Source: an uncultured Ligilactobacillus sp.
GTDB lineage: Bacteria; Bacillota; Bacilli; Lactobacillales; Lactobacillaceae
Assembly: GCA_934215475.1 (NCBI GenBank)
Contig: CAKPZY010000046.1
Span: 1-13,793 of the forward strand
DNA length: 13,793 nucleotides
Direction of reading: 5' to 3'
Shown here in pieces: positions 1 to 6,951 of this stretch. Every line of letters starts with the position of its first letter. Positions within the stretch are counted from its first letter, which is position 1. Below the pieces are notes generated by a model that searched no databases, was not told the origin of the DNA, and saw nothing but the letters and a program-made list of their open reading frames with translations. Position numbers and translations under genes: made by a program.

Positions 1-7
1 TTTTGCA

Positions 8-77
8 CTTACCTTCACGGTAAGCGACCTCACACATTTGATTTGTCGAAACTTTGTTCAGTTTTCAAAGATCTACT
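8..77 (-). promoter_or_regulatory. rRNA operon leader: boxA-like antitermination segment and small hairpin
   Basis: Read on the minus strand, 77 to 54 gives a segment containing CTTTGAAAACTGAACAA. This is the conserved boxA-type leader or spacer sequence found ahead of 16S and 23S rRNA genes in Bacilli, where it supports antitermination and processing. Just downstream, 8-24 can form a hairpin with a 6-bp stem (CTTACC/GGTAAG) and a 5-nt loop. Three sigma-A promoters lie directly upstream in the same direction, so this is better read as the head of an operon than as an internal spacer. The 16S gene itself is not in the window, so its presence beyond the left edge is inferred. Confidence 0.7.
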
Positions 78-98
78 TAATATTTCACAACAAAAATA

Positions 99-127
99 AT
101 TTTAGCATCAACGGTTGCAACTGTCAA
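99..127 (-). promoter_or_regulatory. Sigma-A promoter P3 of the presumed rRNA operon
   Basis: On the minus strand a perfect -35 TTGACA (127-122) is followed after 17 nt by the -10 TAAAAT (104-99). The stretch just upstream is very AT-rich, as expected of an UP element. It is the promoter nearest to the boxA-like leader and points left out of the window. Confidence 0.7.
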
Positions 128-235
128 TGAAATATTCTATTTTTAATGATGAAATACTTTTTATCGCTTTATATAATTACCTTATTTTCAATGTAAAAGT
201 GAAAGGAAAGGTTTAATAAAAACGACAACTTAAAT

Positions 236-265
236 ATTATACTACATCGTTCAAAACGATGTCAA
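236..265 (-). promoter_or_regulatory. Sigma-A promoter P2 of the presumed rRNA operon, with inverted repeat in the spacer
   Basis: On the minus strand the -35 is TTGACA (265-260) and the -10 is TATAAT (241-236), both perfect, with an 18-nt spacer. An 8-bp perfect inverted repeat (244-251 with 255-262, loop of 3 nt) covers the end of the -35 and most of the spacer. AT-rich DNA lies upstream. This looks like the strongest of the three promoters; the repeat could be a protein-binding site, but nothing in the sequence names the protein. Confidence 0.75.
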
Positions 266-315
266 CAACAAATTTTACTAATAAAAAGCGTGCCAACATC
301 CCAGCGACAAATACT

Positions 316-344
316 ATAATAGCAACATTTCAGGACGTCGTCAA
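316..344 (-). promoter_or_regulatory. Sigma-A promoter P1 of the presumed rRNA operon
   Basis: On the minus strand the -35 is TTGACG (344-339) and the -10 is TATTAT (321-316), separated by 17 nt. It is the upstream member of three promoters spaced about 75-140 nt apart and all aimed at the boxA-like leader at the left edge. Stacked promoters are typical of rRNA operons in this group. Confidence 0.6.
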
Positions 345-345
345 T

Positions 346-684
346 AAGTTTTTCCTATTTCTCCATTTAAACTGCCGTATATGAATAAAGAAGTTAATTC
401 TCTTTTTATAGTTAGGATTTTGGTAAAAAATAAACATAAACCACACGGAATTGTTCAGTTTTGACAAAGAATACTACCTTTATCCTCTCAACAAGCAATT
501 AACAATTTCATATTTTAGCATTAAGCAACCGAAAACAACACGATCCTTCAATCAAAAGCAATGAATTGAGTCGGTTTTATTGCTTCGTCGGCTTTCTGAA
601 GAAAGTAAAAAATAGAACACTGCATAAAAATCAATGGCATAGTCGTTTTTACCAAACATTACAACCATTTGGCGGTGTACACAT
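346..684. other. Gene-free AT-rich stretch between the ltaS terminator and the rRNA promoters
   Basis: No credible gene is seen on either strand. The one plus-strand open frame here (566-838) lacks a good ribosome binding site and runs over the end of ltaS. The stretch holds a second copy of the boxA-like sequence at 451-475 in minus orientation, with no promoter of comparable quality just upstream. The rest shows nothing recognisable. Confidence 0.6.
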
Positions 685-712
685 TAAAAACGGTCTTCCA
701 CGTGGGAGACCG
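685..712 (-). terminator. Rho-independent terminator of ltaS
   Basis: On the minus strand a 9-bp stem (CGGTCTCCC pairing with GGAAGACCG, one G-U pair, loop ACGT) is followed directly by TTTTT. It starts about 10 nt after the ltaS stop codon and separates ltaS from the co-directional rRNA promoters. Confidence 0.9.
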
Positions 713-722
713 TATATCATTC

Positions 723-2795
723 CTATTTATCCTTTAGTTCTGGCGCATCCGTTTGTAATAAGTCTTGCGTTGATCTGCCCTGATTTTGATCGATCAAACT
801 CGTCGGCTTTTTCTTTTGTGCTGCTTTCAATGCTTTAATACCATTCGAATGCTTGTAACTATAAAGCGACTTGTCAACTTTGGTAAAATTCTGCGGCGTG
901 TAAAAACGTAAAAGATCGCCAGTCACAACTTTGTCAGATAATGAAAGCGACTGATCGGTATGCTCTTGCTGTTGTTTGATAATATCTTTTTGCTGCTGAT
1001 CCATATTCTTGGTATTGACCCTTTTTCCCTGGTTATCATAGACCTTGCTGCCGAGTTTACTTAAATCCGGCGATACGAAATCACCATTCCTAAACGCCAC
1101 TGTCTGATTACGGTTAGTCGATAGAAGGTCATTACCCAACTGGATCGTATCATTATCTTGGATCCCCAAAAGATCCATCAAAGTCGGCATAACATCGATC
1201 TCACCGCCATAGGTGTGATTAATGCCGCCTGGAAGTCCCTTAGCATGGATCATGAATGGGACCTTTTCCAGCATTGCTAGATCATATTTGGAAACTGACT
1301 TCTTACCTAATAGCTGTGCCAAAGCTTTCGGATGATTATTTGATATTCCATAATGATCACCATAAGCAACGATCATTGATTTATCATACAAGCCAGATTT
1401 TTTTAAGTAATCCATAAACTCGCCAAACGCCTGATCCAAGTACCTAGCTGTTTGAACATACCCGTCGACGGTCTTATCACCTGTCTTGGTCTTAGGAATC
1501 GATTGATTTTGTTTATCTAACTCGTAAGGGTAATGATTAGTCAAAGTGATCAGCTTGGCATAGAAAGGCTGGGGAAGCTGTTCAAGATACTTAACCGACT
1601 GTTTAAAGAAGATCTTATCCTTTAAACCATAGCCGACATTATAATTTGACTTGATCTTGTAGTATGGTTCATCAAAAAAATACTGATAACCCCAAGATTT
1701 ATAGGTATTGTCACGATTCCAAAAACTGCCGACATCACCATGAAAAGCTGCAGTCGAATACCCTTGTTGATCTAAAATTGCCGGTAGGGCTTGATAAGTA
1801 TTAGAAGAACCGTACGAAGTCATCCCAGAACCTGAGGGTAAACCAAATAATGAATTTTCTAACATTGTTTCTGCATCGGAAGTTTTTCCTTGCCCAACCT
1901 GATTAAAGAAATTATCAAAGGATAGTGTATTGTGGTCAGCATAGAAACGGTTAATGTTAGGAGTGACCTCTTGACCATCAGACTTATAATTGATTAAAAA
2001 TTGCTGGAAACTTTCCAAATGAATAATAAAAACATTTTTCCCTTTTTCTTTTCCAAAGTACGAAATATTTGGTTGCGAACGATTTTTATTAACAAAGTCT
2101 AATACTTTAGCAACATCCTGACTGCTTGCATTCTTCTTAGTTACAGTTTGCTGATGAGATTGATATGCGGAGTAGCCGGCAAAGAAATCGATCCCTAAGT
2201 ACTTAACGATATAATTATTATCAAATGTCCTCGTTAAAAGCTGCGAGCGGTCACTTTGTGCCAATGTAAGGTTAACGCTAAATAAGATAATTGCTATGAC
2301 AGTAGTTACAAAACCATAGCGACGCTTTGCCTTAGTAGTATCAGGGTGGATCACCCTGAACACCATCATTAGCACCAACACACCTACATCCAAAAAGACT
2401 AAAAAATCAGTAGCATGGATGATCTGTGAAATACTTGTCCCAAGATTATTGGAAACAGACCCCGAAGATTTAATAATTCCTGCAGATAGAAAATCTGTAA
2501 ATTCGCGATAATATAAGGTATTAGCAAATAGCCAAATGGATTGGAGCAAGCTAACAGCAATCTCGATCCAATAGAATTTTTTACCACGAAAGTAAAAACC
2601 TAGCCCAAATAATAACAACCCGATCGGTAACGGGTTGAGTACCAGTAAGAATCTCTGCATACCATTGTTAACGCCTAATGTAAAGTTGTTTTGATAAACA
2701 ATATATGTTTTAAGCCAAAATAGGAAAAATACTAATGAGAAAAATCCTGCTCTTGAACTTAAAACTCGTTGCGTTTTTTTGAGAAAAGAACTCAT
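723..2795 (-). CDS. ltaS: Lipoteichoic acid synthase (LtaS-type glycerol phosphate polymerase)
   Basis: LtaS is a membrane enzyme that takes glycerol phosphate from phosphatidylglycerol and adds it to the growing polyglycerol-phosphate chain of lipoteichoic acid outside the cell. With the start chosen here the protein has 690 residues. Five hydrophobic segments fill roughly residues 15-180, followed by the extracellular sulfatase-like domain. Family catalytic and metal-ligand residues are visible: Glu261 in IHLESF, Thr305 in GQGKTSDAE (the nucleophile), His352 in AAFHGD, His421 in LTNHYP, and Asp480-His481 in AYGDHYG. The frame is open upstream to 2876, but I choose the ATG at 2793-2795 because GGAGG lies 11 nt before it and the protein then begins MSSFLKKTQRVLSSRAGFF, as family members do. 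The C-terminal 60 residues are Gln- and Lys-rich and look disordered. The glycolipid anchor enzymes LafA and LafB are encoded close by on the same strand. Confidence 0.95.
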   Translation of the reverse strand: MSSFLKKTQRVLSSRAGFFSLVFFLFWLKTYIVYQNNFTLGVNNGMQRFLLVLNPLPIGLLLFGLGFYFRGKKFYWIEIAVSLLQSIWLFANTLYYREFTDFLSAGIIKSSGSVSNNLGTSISQIIHATDFLVFLDVGVLVLMMVFRVIHPDTTKAKRRYGFVTTVIAIILFSVNLTLAQSDRSQLLTRTFDNNYIVKYLGIDFFAGYSAYQSHQQTVTKKNASSQDVAKVLDFVNKNRSQPNISYFGKEKGKNVFIIHLESFQQFLINYKSDGQEVTPNINRFYADHNTLSFDNFFNQVGQGKTSDAETMLENSLFGLPSGSGMTSYGSSNTYQALPAILDQQGYSTAAFHGDVGSFWNRDNTYKSWGYQYFFDEPYYKIKSNYNVGYGLKDKIFFKQSVKYLEQLPQPFYAKLITLTNHYPYELDKQNQSIPKTKTGDKTVDGYVQTARYLDQAFGEFMDYLKKSGLYDKSMIVAYGDHYGISNNHPKALAQLLGKKSVSKYDLAMLEKVPFMIHAKGLPGGINHTYGGEIDVMPTLMDLLGIQDNDTIQLGNDLLSTNRNQTVAFRNGDFVSPDLSKLGSKVYDNQGKRVNTKNMDQQQKDIIKQQQEHTDQSLSLSDKVVTGDLLRFYTPQNFTKVDKSLYSYKHSNGIKALKAAQKKKPTSLIDQNQGRSTQDLLQTDAPELKDK

Positions 2796-2821
2796 TCTAC
2801 CAATTTCCTCCATTTTGAAAA

Positions 2822-2842
2822 ACTTGTCTGCTAACAAGTATA
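2822..2842 (-). promoter_or_regulatory. Possible ltaS -10 element and leader hairpin
   Basis: On the minus strand TTTATACT (TATACT at 2842-2837) resembles a -10 element, but the -35 position is only a T-run, so the promoter is weak or absent. It runs into a perfect 6-bp inverted repeat ACTTGT/ACAAGT (2822-2827 with 2834-2839) followed by four T. This could be a weak terminator between ykuJ and ltaS or a leader hairpin in front of the ltaS ribosome binding site. Confidence 0.3.
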
Positions 2843-2899
2843 AAGGACCCACAAAAAAAGAAAAACTAAAAATCACAAATCTTCAGTTTAACTTAACAA

Positions 2900-3133
2900 T
2901 CAATCATCAAGCAGGTCATAAATTTCTATTGCAGCCAGGTCAATATTATCGAACTGAAATTTTTGTTTTGAACTGAGTTCTTCTAACTCGAACATTCCTG
3001 ATTTCGGATCATAAGTCATGATACCTCGTTCTTCACCATTTTTTTCAAAGCGCCTTGAAACCACTTCTTCATCCGCGCTTTTGATCATAGCACTTAAACG
3101 AGAAACGATTGCAACTAATTGTGAATTTTCCAA
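2900..3133 (-). CDS. ykuJ: YkuJ-family small protein (DUF1797)
   Basis: This 77-residue protein matches in length and pattern the YkuJ/DUF1797 family of Bacilli, about 79 residues, whose function is not established. Recognisable features are the N-terminal helix SQLVAIVSRLSAMIK, a central VSRRFEKNGE strand segment and the conserved end FDNIDLAAIEIYDLL. No signal peptide or membrane segment is present in this form. The start is set at the TTG at 3131-3133, preceded by AGAGGGG at about 7 nt, because this gives the family's usual N-terminus. An upstream in-frame ATG (3233-3235) would add 34 residues with a hydrophobic, cysteine-rich stretch not expected in the family. It lies 104 bp upstream of ltaS on the same strand and may be co-transcribed with it. 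No clear promoter was found upstream. Confidence 0.8.
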   Translation of the reverse strand: MENSQLVAIVSRLSAMIKSADEEVVSRRFEKNGEERGIMTYDPKSGMFELEELSSKQKFQFDNIDLAAIEIYDLLDD

Positions 3134-3250
3134 AAACAAGCCCCTCTTCTCACAAAAGCATTCCATAGCACATAAACGGCACACACAAATAAAATACACC
3201 ACGCTACATACAAAAACGATAATAACATGTTTCAATCAAAATTAAAATTC
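3134..3250. other. Intergenic stretch upstream of ykuJ
   Basis: This AT-rich stretch must hold the ykuJ promoter if the gene has its own. On the minus strand a TATTAT and a TATTTT are present, but neither has a good -35 at normal spacing. Nothing else is recognisable. Confidence 0.3.
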
Positions 3251-3301
3251 AAATTAACAAAATGATCCCGCAAAACAATTGCAAACGGCATTGCAGGATC
3301 A
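3251..3301 (-). terminator. Rho-independent terminator of the lafA-lafB-membrane protein operon
   Basis: On the minus strand TGATCCTGCAA pairs with TTGCGGGATCA to form an 11-bp stem (3263-3273 with 3291-3301) with one U-G pair and a 17-nt loop. TTTTGTTAATTT follows. The wobble pair becomes a C-A mismatch on the other strand, which fits action on minus-strand RNA. It lies about 105 nt past the end of the last operon gene. Confidence 0.65.
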
Positions 3302-3407
3302 AAGAGCTTCCATAGAAATCCAAAAATTTTGGAATAAGGTCAAAAAAGGAGAGTAAGAAACTCAAACATTCAGTTACTGGTGAAAGCAAATCTTATCCTG
3401 CTGGAGC

Positions 3408-4442
3408 TCACTTATGTTTAAACTCTTGCCTTTCCTGAACCATTCTGGGTTTAACAATTAATGCCCCCATACCCAAAACCATCCCTAGATAATACGTGAT
3501 CAACCGCCACAAAACCATGGCAAAAACAACCTCACTATTATGGGTCAAAAAAGTTGAAAAAACGACTGAAAAACTGAACTCTGCTCCACCGATACCTCCA
3601 GGCAAGGGAAAAAGCGAAATGATCATCACGATCAAAATGTGCATCCCTATAACCATCAATGCATCGACATTGGTCACGTCAAGTGCCAGTAAAATAAAAT
3701 ATGGAATAATATAGTAAAAGAATAACTGAAAAAGAGTCAAGATACTAATTTGAAATAATATCTTTGGCCTTCCAGACAAACTCAAACTTTCTGCATAAAA
3801 AGTATCGATCTTCTTATCAGCAAACGTGCGGTAACGCTGGTATGTCTGGTGTTTCCCCCATTTTTTTACAGGATGTAGGCAAATATCAACTAATTTTTTA
3901 GTAAACCCGTGCCAGTACATGACCATCAGCAGTGCCGTGATCACAAAAAAATGGATCAGAAAACCAAAAATAACGAAGGCAGCTAAGACATGCAGCTTGG
4001 CAGCTAGAAAATGAAATTGTGCCATCAGACTGATTATGAAACAAACCACGATCATCGATTGAAAAACGATAAATTTTAATAACATGTTAGAAGTCGCACG
4101 ACCTGCATCAACTCCGGACTGCAACAGTGCAAACAACTGGGCAGGCTGTCCTCCACTTTGAAATGGAGTGATCCCATTAAAAAGCTGTTCCACTAAAGGA
4201 ACACGAATTGCGTCTTTTAGTGCAAACTTAGGGTATTGCTTCCTTAACAAGGTCCATACGACAAGCCCTTCAAAAAATAAGGAGATCAACATACACAAAA
4301 AAGCCACTGCTAACCAACTCCATCTCAGTTCAGCGACTTCATCTTCGATTGTTTTGATTGGGATCCCCTTCATGGAATACACGAAAATGGAAATACCAAC
4401 TATTAATACTAAAAACAGACTCCACTTATTTGTTTTGTTCAT
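3408..4442 (-). CDS. Multi-spanning membrane protein of the lysylphosphatidylglycerol synthase TM / UPF0104 family (YbhN-like)
   Basis: The 344-residue product is an integral membrane protein with roughly seven to eight hydrophobic segments. It shows the two family signatures: NGITPFQSGGQPAQLFALLQ near residue 90-110 and PLPGGIGGAEFSF near residue 285-300. It corresponds to the transmembrane (flippase-like) half of MprF, without the aminoacyl-transferase half. The start is set at 4440-4442, where ATG overlaps the lafB TGA as ATGA, with GGAG 6-7 nt upstream; an in-frame codon at 4484 would add 14 residues from inside lafB. Tight coupling to lafA and lafB suggests a role with glycolipids or lipoteichoic acid, comparable in position to the membrane protein gene (lafC) of the Listeria laf operon. 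A flippase role is inference; the exact substrate is unknown. Confidence 0.85.
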   Translation of the reverse strand: MNKTNKWSLFLVLIVGISIFVYSMKGIPIKTIEDEVAELRWSWLAVAFLCMLISLFFEGLVVWTLLRKQYPKFALKDAIRVPLVEQLFNGITPFQSGGQPAQLFALLQSGVDAGRATSNMLLKFIVFQSMIVVCFIISLMAQFHFLAAKLHVLAAFVIFGFLIHFFVITALLMVMYWHGFTKKLVDICLHPVKKWGKHQTYQRYRTFADKKIDTFYAESLSLSGRPKILFQISILTLFQLFFYYIIPYFILLALDVTNVDALMVIGMHILIVMIISLFPLPGGIGGAEFSFSVVFSTFLTHNSEVVFAMVLWRLITYYLGMVLGMGALIVKPRMVQERQEFKHK

Positions 4443-5467
4443 TTTTTCTCCAACTTTGCTTGCCTGTGATAATAGTCTGTCCAAATTTTGGCCAAATGAT
4501 CTTCATTATAATGCCTGGCAGCTTGGAGCGCCTTATTTTTTAACTCCTGCAAAGAATGCGGATCAGTTTTCAAAGCAACTATCTGTTCATGCATGTCGCC
4601 AACATCAGCACATGGCAGATAATACCCTTTTAAAATTGCTTGATATAAATCAAGATTACGCAGCAAAACAGGAACTCCACAACTGAAGGCCTCTAAAACA
4701 CTCATCGGGAACAGCTCATTATATGAGGGCAGCAAAAAAAGATCGGCTAAGTTATAGTAATCGTTCATTTTCTTGCGATCAACTATACCTGGAAAAAGAA
4801 GATTGCGTGGTGGATCAGCGACAACCTTTTTTAATCTATCATAACCATCTGTCATTTTTCCAAAAGAAAAACCACCTACCCAAATAAACTGGACACAGGG
4901 CATGTCTTGCGCGAGTTTGATAAAGTCGACAACCCCTTTTCTTTTCTGAACTTGTCCAACGCCAAGAACAGTAAATTTGTCGGAGGAAAGACCATACTTT
5001 GACCGCAACGCACCCTTTTTTTCTGGGTCCTGCTGGTAAAACTCTTTCTTAGAAACAAAATTGGGTATATAAGTGATCTTTCTTTTAGAAATACCATAAG
5101 CCATTAGTTTGGGAATAAATGACGGGTTAACAACAACTAATGCATCCATCCGTTTATAAAAACAAATCAAGTATGCATTAAAGATCCTAAGCATCCACTG
5201 CGGCATGCGCAAGCTTCCCTTGATCGTTTCTGGCAAAAAATGCACATAGCCGATCTTTCGCCCAGTGCCCGGAAAAAAAGTGGTAAGGTAAAACTGCGGA
5301 TCGATCGTATGGTAGTGACTGATATCGGCCTTGCCAAAACGATTGACGATCACATTCAACTTAGTTGGATAATGATTTTCTAACAAACTTATCAGCTCTG
5401 AATACGCACTCCCCACACCCTGGCCGGAAACCTTGGCTGCTGAAGAGTACATCCGTATGGTTAACAT
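4439..5467 (-). CDS. lafB: LafB/BgsA-type glycosyltransferase making the diglycosyl-diacylglycerol anchor
   Basis: This GT4-family glycosyltransferase (342 residues) is expected to add the second sugar to monoglucosyl-diacylglycerol at the inner face of the membrane, giving the glycolipid that anchors lipoteichoic acid. The N-terminus MLTIRMYSSAAKVSGQGVGS is the characteristic start of LafB/BgsA proteins, with the GQGVGSAY loop near residues 15-22. A C-terminal Rossmann half follows with VLGVGQVQKRKG (168-178) and the E-x7-E motif of retaining GT4 enzymes (Glu251 and Glu259 in ELFPMSVLE). There is no signal peptide, as expected for a peripheral cytoplasmic enzyme. GGAG lies 9 nt before the ATG. 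The gene begins 20 bp after lafA and its stop overlaps the next start by 4 bp, so the three genes form one operon. Whether the added sugar is galactose (Listeria LafB) or glucose (Enterococcus BgsA) cannot be read from the sequence. Confidence 0.88.
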   Translation of the reverse strand: MLTIRMYSSAAKVSGQGVGSAYSELISLLENHYPTKLNVIVNRFGKADISHYHTIDPQFYLTTFFPGTGRKIGYVHFLPETIKGSLRMPQWMLRIFNAYLICFYKRMDALVVVNPSFIPKLMAYGISKRKITYIPNFVSKKEFYQQDPEKKGALRSKYGLSSDKFTVLGVGQVQKRKGVVDFIKLAQDMPCVQFIWVGGFSFGKMTDGYDRLKKVVADPPRNLLFPGIVDRKKMNDYYNLADLFLLPSYNELFPMSVLEAFSCGVPVLLRNLDLYQAILKGYYLPCADVGDMHEQIVALKTDPHSLQELKNKALQAARHYNEDHLAKIWTDYYHRQAKLEKK

Positions 5468-5487
5468 ATTTAAACGCTCCTAAAAAG

Positions 5488-6666
5488 CTAAATACTTTCT
5501 CGTGAATGCCGTGCATGAGCTTCTGCGTATACCTCAAAACTTTCTTGATAAAACGAAATGATCTGCTCACCAAAATTTTCGGCTGAGATCTCCGTAATTT
5601 TTTTATTACGTTGAGCTCGATCAATATATTTTTCTGGATGTTTAAGGTACTCTACAACTTGCTGCACAAACTGTACAGGAGTTTGAAAGGTTGTCCCAAC
5701 ACTCTTATGATCTAATAATTCATCGGTATATGGTCCACTTGCTGCTACAACTTTCAAACCAGCCGCCAAGGCCTCAATAAACGTTAATCCCTGTGATTCA
5801 GAGATCGAAGTGGAAACAAAAAGATCTGCAATCTGATAATAAGCAGGCACGTCATCATGAGCGATCTCTCCGATAAAAATTATCTTATCGGTCAACTTCA
5901 TATCTTTAACCTGCTGCATCAACTGTGTTTTTGCTGGGCCATCACCACAAATCATTAGCATCACGTCAGGTACTCTGCGAGAAATAGCCGGAAACGCGTT
6001 GATCAACCGATCAATATCTTTTTCAAAAGCTACTCGACTCACTGTCAGCATCAAAGGAGTCGCCGGCGAGATATGATACTTTTCCCTTAGAAGATTATTG
6101 TCCCCGCGCTGATATTTTTTCACATCGACACCAGTAGGTATCACCGAGATCGGCTCCTTGATCCCGTAACTGGTCAAACTGTCTAAAACCCGTACACTTG
6201 GCGCTACAATACCAGCCATGTGTTCACAATAGCCGCAGCTGAGCTGTCTAACATGAGCTGGTTTTAATACCTTCCCCTTCATCACATAGTGAAGATAATC
6301 CTCATACATAGTATGGTAAGTATGCACGCACGGTATCTTCAGGTTTTTGGCAACAAACTTGCCGATGATACCCAATGAAAACTCCGTTTGGGTATGGATA
6401 ATGTCAAGGTTCAACTCTTTAGCAATTTCGTAAGCTTGAAAAAGTCCTCTCACCGCGATACGCCTATCAGTGAAAGAAGCAAAAGGAACACTCGTAAAAC
6501 GAAACACATTTCTCTCGAATACATTTTTATCCACTTTTGGATCAGTCGTCGTAAAAATATATACGTTGTGACCCAAACTTTCCAGTTGTTCCCGTAAAGT
6601 CTTGATCGAAGTCGCGACGCCACTGACCTGTGGATAATATGTATCTGTAAAAATACCTATATTCAC
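5488..6666 (-). CDS. lafA: LafA/BgsB-type 1,2-diacylglycerol 3-glucosyltransferase
   Basis: The 392-residue GT4 enzyme transfers glucose from UDP-glucose to diacylglycerol, the first step of glycolipid anchor synthesis. It begins MNIGIFTDTYYPQVSGVATS, the standard LafA/BgsB N-terminus with the nucleotide-sugar loop at 14-20. It carries HTYHTMYEDY (115-124), found in the diacylglycerol glucosyltransferase branch, VSRVAFEKDI (209-218), CGDGP (240-244) and the E-x7-E motif (Glu290 to Glu298 in ESQGLTFIE). The start codon is GTG, preceded by a perfect AGGAGG at 6 nt. It is the first gene of the operon, behind a strong promoter at 6703-6731. The product is the substrate for LafB, encoded 20 bp downstream. 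Identity as the first rather than the second enzyme rests on overall similarity to known LafA/BgsB sequences. Confidence 0.9.
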   Translation of the reverse strand: MNIGIFTDTYYPQVSGVATSIKTLREQLESLGHNVYIFTTTDPKVDKNVFERNVFRFTSVPFASFTDRRIAVRGLFQAYEIAKELNLDIIHTQTEFSLGIIGKFVAKNLKIPCVHTYHTMYEDYLHYVMKGKVLKPAHVRQLSCGYCEHMAGIVAPSVRVLDSLTSYGIKEPISVIPTGVDVKKYQRGDNNLLREKYHISPATPLMLTVSRVAFEKDIDRLINAFPAISRRVPDVMLMICGDGPAKTQLMQQVKDMKLTDKIIFIGEIAHDDVPAYYQIADLFVSTSISESQGLTFIEALAAGLKVVAASGPYTDELLDHKSVGTTFQTPVQFVQQVVEYLKHPEKYIDRAQRNKKITEISAENFGEQIISFYQESFEVYAEAHARHSRESI

Positions 6667-6702
6667 GGTGATCCTCCTTAATCAGAATAATAGTCAATTT
6701 TC

Positions 6703-6731
6703 ATTATATTGTTTTGAGGAAGTATAAGCAA
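6703..6731 (-). promoter_or_regulatory. Sigma-A promoter of the laf operon
   Basis: On the minus strand the -35 TTGCTT (6731-6726) and the perfect -10 TATAAT (6708-6703) are separated by 17 nt. Transcription would start near 6696, about 30 nt ahead of the GTG start codon of lafA. Confidence 0.8.
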
Positions 6732-6880
6732 CAAAATAACTGCGAATGCTATTATTTCTTAAACAAATTCCAATATACCACTAATAATAGTTCCCTAATA
6801 AAAAATCATTTTCCCGCCCCAGCAAGGCTTTTATGCCAAATGTTTTTGCACACTTTCTCTCAGTTTTTCTTAAATAAAAG

Positions 6881-6920
6881 AAAAAAGCTCAATCATTTAC
6901 CGCAGTGAATGGTTGGGCTT
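6881..6920 (-). terminator. Rho-independent terminator of ptsHI
   Basis: On the minus strand a 15-position stem with three mismatches (AGCCCAACC... pairing with ...GATTGAGCT, hairpin 6886-6919) is followed by six T. It lies about 32 nt past the ptsI stop codon. Confidence 0.8.
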
Positions 6921-6951
6921 TGATATTATTATCTATAAAATGTGACTCTTT

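Noticed and set aside
566..838. Plus-strand open frame of 90 codons at the left
   Set aside because: No good ribosome binding site, reads through the ltaS terminator and overlaps the ltaS end antisense; the protein resembles nothing and is compositionally like non-coding AT-rich DNA.
2796..2876. N-terminal extension of ltaS by 27 residues
   Set aside because: The GGAGG site lies inside this extension, just ahead of the ATG at 2795, and the shorter protein has the normal LtaS N-terminus.
4168..4686. 172-codon plus-strand frame across the membrane protein/lafB junction
   Set aside because: It is antisense to two well-supported genes with clear family motifs and has no ribosome binding site or homology that I recognise.
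6732..6880. Stretch between the laf promoter and the ptsI terminator, searched for a small RNA or gene
   Set aside because: Only AT-rich sequence is visible; the short plus-strand frame crossing it lacks a ribosome binding site and runs into the ptsI terminator.
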